Positions 8,661 through 16,144 of a stretch of 64,000 nucleotides of DNA are shown one piece after another (positions within the stretch are counted from its first letter, which is position 1; the number at the start of each line of letters is the position of its first letter). Source of the DNA: Actinomycetospora lemnae. GTDB lineage: Bacteria; Actinomycetota; Actinomycetes; Mycobacteriales; Pseudonocardiaceae. Location of the stretch: NCBI RefSeq assembly GCF_028737315.1, contig NZ_JAQZAO010000004.1, positions 372,001 through 436,000 of the forward strand, given 5' to 3'. Under the pieces are notes generated by a model. The model saw only the letters and a list, made by a program, of their open reading frames with translations, had not been told where the DNA came from and ran no database searches. The position numbers were made by a program, and so were the translations under genes.

Positions 8661-10097
8661 GTGGCGATGGAATCCAGGGACGACGCCGGCGCCGAGCGCG
8701 AGGCGGGCGACGCAGCGCAGCGGAGCCCGACCCTGGCGAGCGGCCAGCCGCGTGACGCGGCGGCCGGGGCCTCCCCGTCCGATCCCGCGGCCACGCCCGG
8801 CTCCGGGGCCGACGAGCCGGCCGCGAGCACGCCGTCCGACACCGGCGTCACGGCCTCGCCCGGGTCCTCGTCCGGGTCCTCGTCCGGGACGCCGTCCGGC
8901 GCGCCGGGGGACGCGCACGGAGTGGCGGCGCCGGCCGACTCGCCCGAGACCACGCGCCGCGTCGACACCGCCGAGGCCGCCCGGGGTGACGCCCCCCAGC
9001 CGCGGCACCCGGGCTTCGACCCGCGCGCCGGCACCGGCCCGACCGGGCGCGTCGCCGGCCCGCCCGCCGACCGGGCGCCCGTCGCCGGCCGCTTCACGAC
9101 GCCGGGTCGTGGTGCCTCGGCGGCCGCGAACGGCGGTCCGAACGGCGGGCCCTACGACCTCTCGTCCGCCCAGCTGCTGCGGCCCAGCAAGCGCCCGCCG
9201 CAGACGGGGTGGCGGCGCGCGCTCTTCGTCGGCACGGGCGGGCTGGTCAACCCCGGCGAGAGCCAGGGCGACGCGGCCCGGCGCGAGCTCATCGCGCGGG
9301 TCAACCAGCCGCTGCACGGCTGCTACAAGATCGCGATGCTGAGCCTCAAGGGCGGCGTCGGCAAGACGACCATGACCACGACGCTCGGCTCCACGTTCGC
9401 GTCCCTGCGCGGCGACCGCGTCATCGCCGTCGACGCCAACCCCGACCGCGGCACGCTGAGCCAGAAGATCCCGCTGGAGACCACGGCGACGGTGCGCCAC
9501 CTGCTCCGGGACGCCGACCGGGTGCGGCGCTACTCCGACGTGCGCGCCTACACCTCCCAGGGCCCGTCGCGGCTGGAGATCCTCGCCAGCGAGCAGGACC
9601 CGGCGGTGTCCGAGGCGTTCAGCGAGGTCGACTACCGGCGCACGGTGACGCTGCTCGAGCACTTCTACAACGTCGTGCTCACCGACTGCGGCACCGGCCT
9701 CATGCACTCGGCGATGAAGGGCGTCCTCGACGTCGCCGACTCCCTGCTCATCGTCTCGTCGGCCTCGATCGACGGGGCCCGCAGCGCGTCGGCCACCCTC
9801 GACTGGCTCGACGCCCACGGCTACCGCGACCTCGTGTCCCGCTCGGTCGCCGTCATCAACTACGTGCGCCGGTCGTCGGGCAACGTCGACCTCGACCGCG
9901 TGTCCGACCACTTCGCGGCCCGGTGCCGCGCGGTCGTGCGCCTGCCGTTCGACCCGCACCTGGAGGAGGGCGCGGAGATCGAGCTGGACAAGCTCGCCTC
10001 CCGCACCCGCGCCGCCCTGCTCGAGCTCGCCGCGACCGTCGCCGACGACTTCGGCCGCGCCGGGTCGCGCGTGCGGCGCCCGGTCCTGCCGCGCTGA
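8661..10097 (+). CDS. MinD/ParA-like P-loop ATPase with long disordered N-terminus
   Basis: The 478-residue product has about 185 residues of Pro/Ala/Ser/Thr-rich, probably disordered sequence, then a ParA/MinD-type domain. The deviant Walker A motif KGGVGKTT is at about residues 230-237, followed by VIAVDANPDRGTLS and an LTDCGTGLMHS switch II-like segment. Such ATPases position proteins on the membrane or on DNA, or energise secretion. The start is GTG 8661 with GGGAGG just upstream. It follows ccsB in the same direction, as a similar gene does in mycobacteria (I recall Rv0530). There is no ParB partner or parS-like site nearby, so chromosome partition is unlikely. Its role beside cytochrome c genes is unknown. 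Confidence 0.85.
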   Translation: MAMESRDDAGAEREAGDAAQRSPTLASGQPRDAAAGASPSDPAATPGSGADEPAASTPSDTGVTASPGSSSGSSSGTPSGAPGDAHGVAAPADSPETTRRVDTAEAARGDAPQPRHPGFDPRAGTGPTGRVAGPPADRAPVAGRFTTPGRGASAAANGGPNGGPYDLSSAQLLRPSKRPPQTGWRRALFVGTGGLVNPGESQGDAARRELIARVNQPLHGCYKIAMLSLKGGVGKTTMTTTLGSTFASLRGDRVIAVDANPDRGTLSQKIPLETTATVRHLLRDADRVRRYSDVRAYTSQGPSRLEILASEQDPAVSEAFSEVDYRRTVTLLEHFYNVVLTDCGTGLMHSAMKGVLDVADSLLIVSSASIDGARSASATLDWLDAHGYRDLVSRSVAVINYVRRSSGNVDLDRVSDHFAARCRAVVRLPFDPHLEEGAEIELDKLASRTRAALLELAATVADDFGRAGSRVRRPVLPR

Positions 10098-10105
10098 GCA
10101 CACAC

Positions 10106-10140
10106 GACGAGGGGCGCCCCGGTTCGGGGCGCCCCTCGTC
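10106..10140. terminator. Strong bidirectional hairpin terminator
   Basis: A perfect 15-bp stem (10106-10120 with 10126-10140) closes a 5-nt loop (ggttc), lying between the convergent ATPase gene and the small membrane protein gene. There is no T-run, which is usual for actinobacterial terminators. Confidence 0.8.
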
Positions 10141-10163
10141 GGTGAGCGGTGAGCCGTCGGCCC

Positions 10164-10418
10164 TCAGGTCGAGGGCGGGTCCTCGCGCTGGATCTTCTCG
10201 TCCAGTGACCGGAGGAACTCCGGGTCGTCGTCCGGGGCGACGGGTCGGCGCTGCGGGCGCCGGGGGGAAGCCTGACGGGTCGGGCCCGTCGGCGCGTCCT
10301 CGACCATGCCGCCGGGTCCGCCGTCGCTTCCGGCCTGCGCCGCCTGGGCGGCCATCACCTTCCACAGCAACGTCCCCACGACGACCAGGACCAGCACGGC
10401 CACGAGGAACGGGATCAC
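10164..10418 (-). CDS. Small single-helix membrane protein
   Basis: Reading from GTG 10418 with GGAGG 6-7 nt upstream (complement of 10425-10429), the product has 84 residues. It starts with one membrane helix, IPFLVAVLVLVVVGTLLW, followed by a polar tail rich in Pro and Arg that ends DDDPEFLRSLDEKIQRED. The open frame continues upstream, but that part has no ribosome binding site and unlikely composition. Similar short proteins with a DDDPEFL tail are common in actinobacteria as I recall. The function is unknown; the helix suggests a membrane-tethered regulator or small subunit. Confidence 0.7.
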   Translation of the reverse strand: MIPFLVAVLVLVVVGTLLWKVMAAQAAQAGSDGGPGGMVEDAPTGPTRQASPRRPQRRPVAPDDDPEFLRSLDEKIQREDPPST

Positions 10419-10688
10419 TCGGACGCCTCCAGCATCTCGACGTCTCCGGCTCGCGGACGGCTCCGCGGGCCGGTCGTGCACCACGCTACCGGTCGCGCCG
10501 GGAGTCCGCGTGGCGTGCGGGAGGTAGCCGTCGGGTGACGGTCGGGTGCTCGGGACGAGCGGGACGGGTGGTGCGGGTGCGTTCCCCGGACGGCGCAGCG
10601 CGCCGGGCGGGGGATCGACGCGCACGACCGGCGACGCCACGGCCGCCGGTCGCCCCGCGTCGTCGAACGGTCCTGGTGGCGAGCGGTC

Positions 10689-10892
10689 CTAGTGGTGCGC
10701 CTCGCTGGTGAGCCCGTCGAGCAGCGTGCGGACCTCGGACTCGCGGAAGCGGCGGTGCCCACCCGGGGTGCGGATGGAGCCGATGCGGCCGGCGGAGGCC
10801 CACCGGGTGACGGTCTTGGGGTCGACGCGGAACATCGCCGCGACCTCGCCCGGGGTCATGAGCCGCTCGCTGGCGTCGTGAGCGATGGTCAT
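10689..10892 (-). CDS. bldC: BldC-family MerR-like transcriptional regulator
   Basis: This 67-residue protein is a winged-helix DNA-binding domain of the MerR/excisionase type: LMTPGEVAAMFRVDPKTVTRW, then AGRIGSIRTPGGHRRFRESEV. It matches the compact BldC proteins that in Streptomyces control the timing of development and bind DNA as head-to-tail oligomers on direct repeats. It has no effector domain, as expected. The ATG at 10892 is preceded by GGTGGAG. It is monocistronic with a 235 bp upstream region. Targets in this organism are unknown. Confidence 0.93.
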   Translation of the reverse strand: MTIAHDASERLMTPGEVAAMFRVDPKTVTRWASAGRIGSIRTPGGHRRFRESEVRTLLDGLTSEAHH

Positions 10893-11029
10893 GTCACTCC
10901 ACCTTCCCTATCGCTTCACACCGTGCCCGTGCCGCCGGGGCCCGGAGTGCCGGGCCGAGGGCGGAGCGGACGTAACACAGCGAATCGTGACACCCGACCC
11001 CGTACGTACTCGAACGCTTGTATCCAGGT

Positions 11030-11057
11030 AAAGGGACCACAAAGGACGAAAAGGGAC
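11030..11057. promoter_or_regulatory. Three phased direct repeats upstream of bldC
   Basis: AAAGGGAC (11030-11037), AAAGGAC (11041-11047) and AAAGGGAC (11050-11057) are spaced 11 and 9 bp apart, giving two helical turns from first to third. They lie in an unusually A-rich patch between the divergent bldC and DUF4229 genes. A role as an operator, perhaps for BldC itself, is inference. Confidence 0.35.
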
Positions 11058-11115
11058 ATCGGGGGCGGGGTGACGAGCTCCCGCGGTCTCCCCGTGCGTC
11101 CCGCCCGCGGCTGCC

Positions 11116-11121
11116 TACCCT
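11116..11121 (+). promoter_or_regulatory. -10 box of a probable leaderless transcript (DUF4229 gene)
   Basis: TACCCT ends exactly 6 nt before the GTG start at 11128, the spacing expected when transcription begins at the first base of the start codon. No ribosome binding site is present. Confidence 0.6.
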
Positions 11122-11127
11122 GGTGGC

Positions 11128-11532
11128 GTGAGCTCCCAGGAACCCGGTTCCGCCGAGGCCGCCGGCACCGTGAGCAGCGAGCACGAGCCGGCTGCCGCCC
11201 CGTCCGCTGCCCCGGCGTCCTCCACCACCCCGACCCCACCGGCTGCCGCGGGCACCACCGGCAGCGTGGCCCTGGCGATCGTGCTCTACGTGGGCGCGCG
11301 CCTGGTGGTCGTCGCCGTCCTCGCGGGCGTCCTCGTGGCCGTCGGGCTGCCCCTGCTCGTGGCGCTGCTGATCGCGTTCGTCGTGGCCCTGCCGCTGTCG
11401 TTGTTCCTGTTCCGCGGCCTGCGGACCCGGCTCGCCGCCGAGGTCGACGCGGCCACCGCCACCCGCCGCGAACGCCGTGAGCGCCTGCGCGCCGAGCTCC
11501 GCGGCGACGTGGACGGGGAGGTGCGGGAGTAG
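11128..11532 (+). CDS. DUF4229 membrane protein
   Basis: The 134-residue product has a polar Ala/Pro/Thr-rich N-terminus (about 48 residues), two membrane helices (about 50-72 and 74-92) separated by a GLPLLV turn, and a charged C-terminal helix rich in Arg and Glu (LRTRLAAEVDAATATRRERRER). This is the DUF4229 pattern, and such genes usually lie convergent to menA in actinobacteria, as here. A role linked to menaquinone or membrane lipid metabolism is only suggested by this conserved neighbourhood. Confidence 0.8.
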   Translation: MSSQEPGSAEAAGTVSSEHEPAAAPSAAPASSTTPTPPAAAGTTGSVALAIVLYVGARLVVVAVLAGVLVAVGLPLLVALLIAFVVALPLSLFLFRGLRTRLAAEVDAATATRRERRERLRAELRGDVDGEVRE

Positions 11533-11544
11533 AGGGCTCGCCGA

Positions 11545-11559
11545 CCCCGCGGCGCGGGG
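11545..11559. terminator. Short hairpin between convergent DUF4229 gene and menA
   Basis: A 6-bp GC stem (CCCCGC at 11545-11550 with GCGGGG at 11554-11559) with a 3-nt loop fills the 28 bp gap between two convergent genes. Confidence 0.45.
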
Positions 11560-11560
11560 C

Positions 11561-12433
11561 TCAGGTCAGCGCCAGCCCCAGCGCCGTGGCCGCCGACCAC
11601 ACGAGCAGGCCGAGGGCGGTGTCGCGCAGCACCGGGATGAGCTGCGGGCCCGTCGAGCCCGCCAGCACCCGGCGCAGGGCGGGGCCGAGCAGGATCAGCG
11701 CCAGCAGCCCGGCGAGCGCGCCCCAGGCGCGCAGGCTGAGGACCAGGGTCATCCCCAGCGGCACCACGACGAGCGCGGCGTAGAGCACGCGGGTGTCGCG
11801 GTCGCCGAGGACCACCGCGAGCGTGCGCTTGCCGGTCTCGATGTCCGAGCCGATGTCGCGCAGGTTGTTCGCGACGAGCACCGCGCAGGCGAGCAGCCCG
11901 ACGCCCACCGAGGCGCCGATCCCGAGGCCGCTCGCCCGGCCGGTCTGGACGAACTCGGTGCCGAGCACCGCGACGGGCCCGAAGAACACGAACACCGCGA
12001 TCTCGCCCAGCCCGCGGTAGCCGTAGGGCCGCGAGCCGCCGGTGTAGAACCACGCGCCGAGCAGGCACACGGCGCCGACGACGATGAGCCACCAGTGCCC
12101 GCTGTAGAGCGAGAGCGCGACGCCGGCGACCGCGGCGATCCCGAAGCAGGTGAAGGCGGCGCGCTTGACCTTGTACGGCTGGGCCGCCCCGGAGCCGACG
12201 AGGCGCAGGGGGCCGACGCGGTCGTCGTCGGTGCCTCGCACGCCGTCGGAGTAGTCGTTGGCGTAGTTCACGCCGATGACGAGCGCCACCGACACGACGA
12301 GCGCGAGCACCGCGGCCGGCGCGTCGAACCCGGCCACCCCGGCCGCTGCTCCGGTCCCCGCGAGCACCGGCGCGATCGCCGTGGGCAGCGTGCGCGGCCG
12401 GGCCCCCTCCACCCACTCCGCGACGGTCGCCAC
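11561..12433 (-). CDS. menA: 1,4-dihydroxy-2-naphthoate polyprenyltransferase
   Basis: This UbiA-family membrane enzyme attaches the polyprenyl tail to 1,4-dihydroxy-2-naphthoate, giving demethylmenaquinone. The 290-residue product has the N-terminal WVEGARPRTLPTAIAPV segment, the first Asp-rich motif NDYSDGVRGTDDDRVGP (about residue 79) and a second acidic motif, NNLRDIGSDIETGKRT, both for Mg-diphosphate binding. Eight to nine hydrophobic helices follow the UbiA layout. The start is GTG 12433. A TAGGGT box 8 nt upstream suggests a leaderless mRNA. It acts before menG, which is also in this window. Confidence 0.95.
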   Translation of the reverse strand: MATVAEWVEGARPRTLPTAIAPVLAGTGAAAGVAGFDAPAAVLALVVSVALVIGVNYANDYSDGVRGTDDDRVGPLRLVGSGAAQPYKVKRAAFTCFGIAAVAGVALSLYSGHWWLIVVGAVCLLGAWFYTGGSRPYGYRGLGEIAVFVFFGPVAVLGTEFVQTGRASGLGIGASVGVGLLACAVLVANNLRDIGSDIETGKRTLAVVLGDRDTRVLYAALVVVPLGMTLVLSLRAWGALAGLLALILLGPALRRVLAGSTGPQLIPVLRDTALGLLVWSAATALGLALT

Positions 12434-12441
12434 GACCGGCG

Positions 12442-12447
12442 ACCCTA
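12442..12447 (-). promoter_or_regulatory. -10 box of a probable leaderless menA transcript
   Basis: On the minus strand TAGGGT ends 8 nt before the menA GTG at 12433. No Shine-Dalgarno sequence is seen. Confidence 0.45.
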
Positions 12448-12470
12448 CTGGCCGCCGGTGATCAGGTCAG

Positions 12471-13808
12471 CTAGGCGCAGGGCGGCAGCGGCGGCGCGCC
12501 CTGGATCCAGGCGGCGGGCACGTAGCGATCGGGGCGGGTGCGCAACCACAGGTTGCTGGTGCCCTGGGTGCCCGCGACGGTGCTGCCCGCGACCTGGCAC
12601 TGCACCTCGACCTGGGCGCCGTCGCCGACCACCCCGCTGTCGGCGGCCGCCACGTCCGCGCCGGCCCGCTCGACCACCGGCCCGGCGCCGTTGGTGACCG
12701 CCCGCCCGAGTGCGGCGGACTTCGCCGTCCACAGGTAGTCGACGGTGACGAAGGCGTTGGTGCGCAGGCCCAGACCCCAGAAGGTGCCGTCGGCGAGGTC
12801 GATGCCCGCCGGGTTCCTGACCTGGCGCCCGAACCCGTCGCGCCCACCGTTGTGCTTGTCCTCGTACGCCGCCTGGGCCTGCGGACGGCCCTGCGGGAGG
12901 TCCTTCCACTGCTCCCGCTGGGCGGGCGGGTTCCAGTAGTCGTCCTTGGTGTTCCAGGGCCCGACGTCCCAGACGGGGACGGTCGCGCAGCGCCCGGCGT
13001 CGGTGCAGACCCGCACGCTGTAGTCCCCGCGACCCTTCGGCGACAGGGCGCGGCGCGAGGGCAGGGCGACGAACTGATCGTTGGCCACGATGCGGTGCCC
13101 GTTGGCGGTGGTCCCGCCGACGAGGCCCTCGCGGGTGGCGAACACCCGGTGGCTCGCCCGCGGGGTGATGGCGCGCGGGTCGGTGGGCACCTGGTCGGCG
13201 AGCACCTCGAGGCTGCGCACCACCGGTCCCGGCACGCCCGCCGGGGCGAGCAGCGCGAGGCGGGCGGCGACGGTGCGCGTGGGCTCGGGGAGGATCGCCG
13301 GCGCGCCGGGGGCGACCGGGATCCACTCCGTCCACTGGCCGTCGGCGTCCTGGCCACGGACGTCGACGGTGACCTCGGTGCCGGCCGGCACGTCGCCCTC
13401 GACGGGGGCCTCGATGTGGTTGACCGGGGTGGCGAACTGGTGCGCGCCGAGGTCGAGCAGGCCCTGGCGCTGGGCGCCGCGCAGCGCGGCGGGCCCGGTC
13501 TCGGTGCCGTCGCGGGTGGTGCTCAGGCGGGCGGTGCCCTGGGCGACCTCGACCCCGGTCGTCGTCCCGGCCAGCGGCGGGGCCCAGCGCTGCGGGCCCT
13601 CGTCGACGGCCTGGTGGTCGTCGCGCGGTACCGGTGCGCCGATGCCCGGCGGGGGGTCGGCGCGCGCGACGGGGGTGCCGAGCGCGGTGGCGAGGGTCAG
13701 GGCGGTCGTCAGGACCCCGGCGGCCACGACGAGTCCTGTCCGTCGCGTCCGCGGGGCCCCGACGACGCGCCCGGCGGGGGCCTGGGGTCGCGTCGTGTCG
13801 GTGCGCAC
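12471..13808 (-). CDS. Secreted protein of unknown function (actinobacterial family)
   Basis: The product has 445 residues. A basic N-terminus followed by a hydrophobic stretch (about residues 24-44) and an Ala-Arg-Ala site form a Sec or Tat-type signal peptide. The mature part has beta-rich segments (residues about 80-190) and a C-terminal half with conserved-looking blocks NTKDDYWNPP, KHNGGRDGFGRQVRNPAGIDLADGTFW and a few cysteines (VCTDAGRC, VQCQV) that may form disulfides. I recall similar blocks in secreted Streptomyces proteins of unknown role. No catalytic residues can be named. The start is GTG 13808. Its stop lies 37 bp from the menA start. Confidence 0.8.
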   Translation of the reverse strand: MRTDTTRPQAPAGRVVGAPRTRRTGLVVAAGVLTTALTLATALGTPVARADPPPGIGAPVPRDDHQAVDEGPQRWAPPLAGTTTGVEVAQGTARLSTTRDGTETGPAALRGAQRQGLLDLGAHQFATPVNHIEAPVEGDVPAGTEVTVDVRGQDADGQWTEWIPVAPGAPAILPEPTRTVAARLALLAPAGVPGPVVRSLEVLADQVPTDPRAITPRASHRVFATREGLVGGTTANGHRIVANDQFVALPSRRALSPKGRGDYSVRVCTDAGRCATVPVWDVGPWNTKDDYWNPPAQREQWKDLPQGRPQAQAAYEDKHNGGRDGFGRQVRNPAGIDLADGTFWGLGLRTNAFVTVDYLWTAKSAALGRAVTNGAGPVVERAGADVAAADSGVVGDGAQVEVQCQVAGSTVAGTQGTSNLWLRTRPDRYVPAAWIQGAPPLPPCA

Positions 13809-13999
13809 GCTGCAGTGAACGGCCCGGTCGCGGACCCGGGTGCCGACTCGGACGGAGATCCGCTCGATGGCGTGTCATCCGGTCGAGGGTTTCGCCACCC
13901 GTCCGGCGCGTCGTCTCGACGTCGTCGCGTACGTGGTGCAGACGTGCGGGGCCTCCGGGGCTCCTGTGGGTGAGTGCCTGGGGGTCCGGTGGAGCGGGG

Positions 14000-14092
14000 T
14001 CAGACGGTACGGCGCAGCCGGAGCGCCACGACGGCGATCCACACCATGGCCGTGATCGCGCCGATCGCGAGGGTGAGCGTCCCGGCGATCAT
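14000..14092 (-). CDS. Possible 30-residue single-helix membrane peptide
   Basis: ATG at 14092 on the minus strand opens a short frame that reads MIAGTLTLAIGAITAMVWI, then AVVALRLRRTV and stop. That is one clean membrane helix with a positively charged C-terminal end, as in many bacterial small membrane proteins. There is no clear ribosome binding site, so the support is composition only. It would be the only gene in an otherwise empty 440 bp gap. Confidence 0.3.
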   Translation of the reverse strand: MIAGTLTLAIGAITAMVWIAVVALRLRRTV

Positions 14093-14237
14093 GTGCCGTA
14101 GGCGTGCCAGGAGACCAGCGGCAGGTCGCCACCGGGCGCGCGGCGACCCTGCGCCGGCTGCGCGGGCGCGGGTGAGCCCCGCCGATCAGGGGCCGGGATC
14201 ACCCGGCGGTCAGCGGGTGCGACGGCCCGCACGTCAT

Positions 14238-14243
14238 TACCGT
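14238..14243 (+). promoter_or_regulatory. -10 box of a probable leaderless menD transcript
   Basis: TACCGT is followed by exactly 6 nt (ggaagc) and then the menD GTG at 14250. Confidence 0.6.
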
Positions 14244-14249
14244 GGAAGC

Positions 14250-16016
14250 GTGTATCCCTCGACGGCGCAGGCCCACGTCGTCGTCGACGAGTGGGTCCGG
14301 GCCGGGGTGACGGACGCGGTCGCGTGCCCCGGCTCGCGCAACGCGCCGCTGCTCGTCGCCCTCGACGCCGCCGACCGCGAGGGCCGGCTGCGCCTGCACG
14401 TGCGCATCGACGAGCGTGGCGCCGGCTTCCTCGCGGTCGGGCTCGGCACGGTCACCGGGCGCGTGGTGCCGGTGGTCGTCACGTCCGGCACCGCGGTCGC
14501 GAACCTGCACCCCGCGGTGCTCGAGGCGTCCCGCGCCGGGGTGGGGCTGCTCGTCGTCAGCGCCGACCGCCCCGTCGAGCTCGTCGGCAGCGGCGCCAAC
14601 CAGACCGTCGACCAGGTCGGGCTCTTCGGCGACGCCGCGCGGGCCTCGGTGGTCATGCCGCTCGCCGAGGACCGGCCCGGCGCCGCCCGCACCTGGCGCG
14701 CCGTCGTCGCCCGCGCCCTCGACCGCGCGGTCGGCACCAGCGGCGGCGACCCGGGCCCGGTGCAGCTCGACGTGCCGCTGCGCGAGCCGCTGCTCGACCC
14801 CGCCGACGACGCCCCCGGCGAGCCCGACCCCGCGCTCGCCGGACGGCCCGACGGCGCCCCCTGGACCCGCACGGTCGCCGCGCCGCCGTCGTCCGCGCTC
14901 GCGCCCCTGCCGCTGCGCGCCGGGGTGCGCACCCTCGTCGTCGCCGGGTTCGGCGGCGCCACCGTGCCGGCCGGGACCCGTCTGCCCGAGGGCGTCCCGG
15001 TGCTCGCCGAGCCCACCTCGCCGCTGTGGTCGGACCCGCAGGGCGGCTGCGCGCTGCGCGCCGGCACCTGGGTGCTGCCCGCCGCGCTCGACGGCGTGCG
15101 CGACGACCTGCGCCCCGAGCAGGTCGTCGTCCTCGGTCGCCCGACGCTGCACCGCGCCGTGTCCCGCCTGCTCGCCGACCCCGGCGTCGAGGTCCTCGCC
15201 GTCCCGGCCGTCGCCCCGACCGGCGGGCGGCCACGGCCCGGCTGGACCGACGTCGCCGGCGCGGTGAGCGCCGTCGGCGCGCTCCCCGACCCCGACGACT
15301 GGAAGCCCGACGCCGCGTTCGCCGCCGCCTGGGCCGACGCCGACGACCGCGCCGTGGGCGTGCTCGGCCGCACCCCGACCGGTGCCCCCGCGGCGGCGCA
15401 CCCGGGCATCCCGGGGGACGGGCCGGCGCTGGCCGCGGCCACGGTCGCCGCGCTCCCGTCGGGGGCGCACCTCGTGGTCGGCGCGTCCGCCCCGATCCGC
15501 GACGTCTCGCTCGCCGCGACGCCCCGCGCCGACGTCACCGTGCACTCGGCGCGCGGCGTCTCGGGCATCGACGGCGCCGTCTCGCTCGCCGTCGGGGTCG
15601 CGCTCGGGCACGGCGGGCCGACGTACGCGCTGCTCGGCGACCTGACGTTCCTGCACGACACCAACGGCCTGCTCGTCGGGCCCGAGGAGCCGCGCGGCGA
15701 GCTGGTCGTCGTGGTCGCCAACGACGACGGCGGCGGGATCTTCACCACCCTCGAGCAGGGGGCCCCGCGCTACACCGCGGCCTTCGAGCGCGTCTTCGGC
15801 ACGCCGCACGGCACCGACCTCGCCGCGCTCTGCGCCGCCCACCGTGTGCCCCACCAGCGGGCCGAGGCGACCGAGCTCCCGGCGCTGCTCGCCCCCACGG
15901 GCCGGTCGGGGACGCGGGTCGTCGAGGTGCGCATCGACCGGGCCACCCGGCGCGCGTCGGCGGAGCGCACCGCCGCCGCGGTGCGGGAGGCCGTGACCGG
16001 GGAGCCCCACGACTGA
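14250..16016 (+). CDS. menD: SEPHCHC synthase (menaquinone biosynthesis)
   Basis: This thiamine-diphosphate enzyme joins 2-oxoglutarate and isochorismate to give 2-succinyl-5-enolpyruvyl-6-hydroxy-3-cyclohexene-1-carboxylate. The 588-residue product shows ACPGSRNAPL (isochorismate side), VTSGTAVANLHPAVLEAS with LLVVSADRP, and the C-terminal ThDP/Mg motif LLGDLTFLHDTNGLL leading to NDDGGGIF. The start is GTG 14250, giving VYPSTAQAHVVVDEWV, which aligns with the usual MenD N-terminus. Longer upstream frames are not used. Downstream lies the Mrp operon, after a possible hairpin. Confidence 0.95.
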   Translation: MYPSTAQAHVVVDEWVRAGVTDAVACPGSRNAPLLVALDAADREGRLRLHVRIDERGAGFLAVGLGTVTGRVVPVVVTSGTAVANLHPAVLEASRAGVGLLVVSADRPVELVGSGANQTVDQVGLFGDAARASVVMPLAEDRPGAARTWRAVVARALDRAVGTSGGDPGPVQLDVPLREPLLDPADDAPGEPDPALAGRPDGAPWTRTVAAPPSSALAPLPLRAGVRTLVVAGFGGATVPAGTRLPEGVPVLAEPTSPLWSDPQGGCALRAGTWVLPAALDGVRDDLRPEQVVVLGRPTLHRAVSRLLADPGVEVLAVPAVAPTGGRPRPGWTDVAGAVSAVGALPDPDDWKPDAAFAAAWADADDRAVGVLGRTPTGAPAAAHPGIPGDGPALAAATVAALPSGAHLVVGASAPIRDVSLAATPRADVTVHSARGVSGIDGAVSLAVGVALGHGGPTYALLGDLTFLHDTNGLLVGPEEPRGELVVVVANDDGGGIFTTLEQGAPRYTAAFERVFGTPHGTDLAALCAAHRVPHQRAEATELPALLAPTGRSGTRVVEVRIDRATRRASAERTAAAVREAVTGEPHD

Positions 16017-16021
16017 CCCGG

Positions 16022-16041
16022 CGCCCGGTGTGAGCCGGGCG
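16022..16041 (+). terminator. Possible hairpin after menD
   Basis: CGCCCGG (16022-16028) pairs with CCGGGCG (16035-16041) around a 6-nt loop, 6 bp after the menD stop. It is short, so the call is weak. Confidence 0.4.
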
Positions 16042-16144
16042 TGAGCCCGGTGAGTGACGCGTTCGTTCCCGCACGCGGCCACCACGGCGGATCCGCGAGA
16101 ATGCGGCGGCCCTTGGGCGGGGCGACGAAGGGAGTGCGGCAGGC

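Larger units (their letters stand above)
13809..14249. other. Intergenic region before menD
   Basis: This 440 bp gap separates the secreted-protein gene (minus) from menD (plus). It contains a possible 30-residue membrane peptide on the minus strand (14000-14092, listed separately) and, at the right end, the menD -10 box. Longer open frames here are of antisense type with Arg/Pro/Gly composition and I do not believe them. Confidence 0.5.

Noticed and set aside
8661-10097. Chromosome-partition ParA
   Set aside because: No ParB gene and no parS-like palindrome nearby, and the location beside ccsB is not the origin region.
12852-13973. Long plus-strand frame opposite the secreted protein
   Set aside because: The same codon-bias shadow; no protein-like motifs. 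The minus-strand protein has a signal peptide and conserved-looking blocks.
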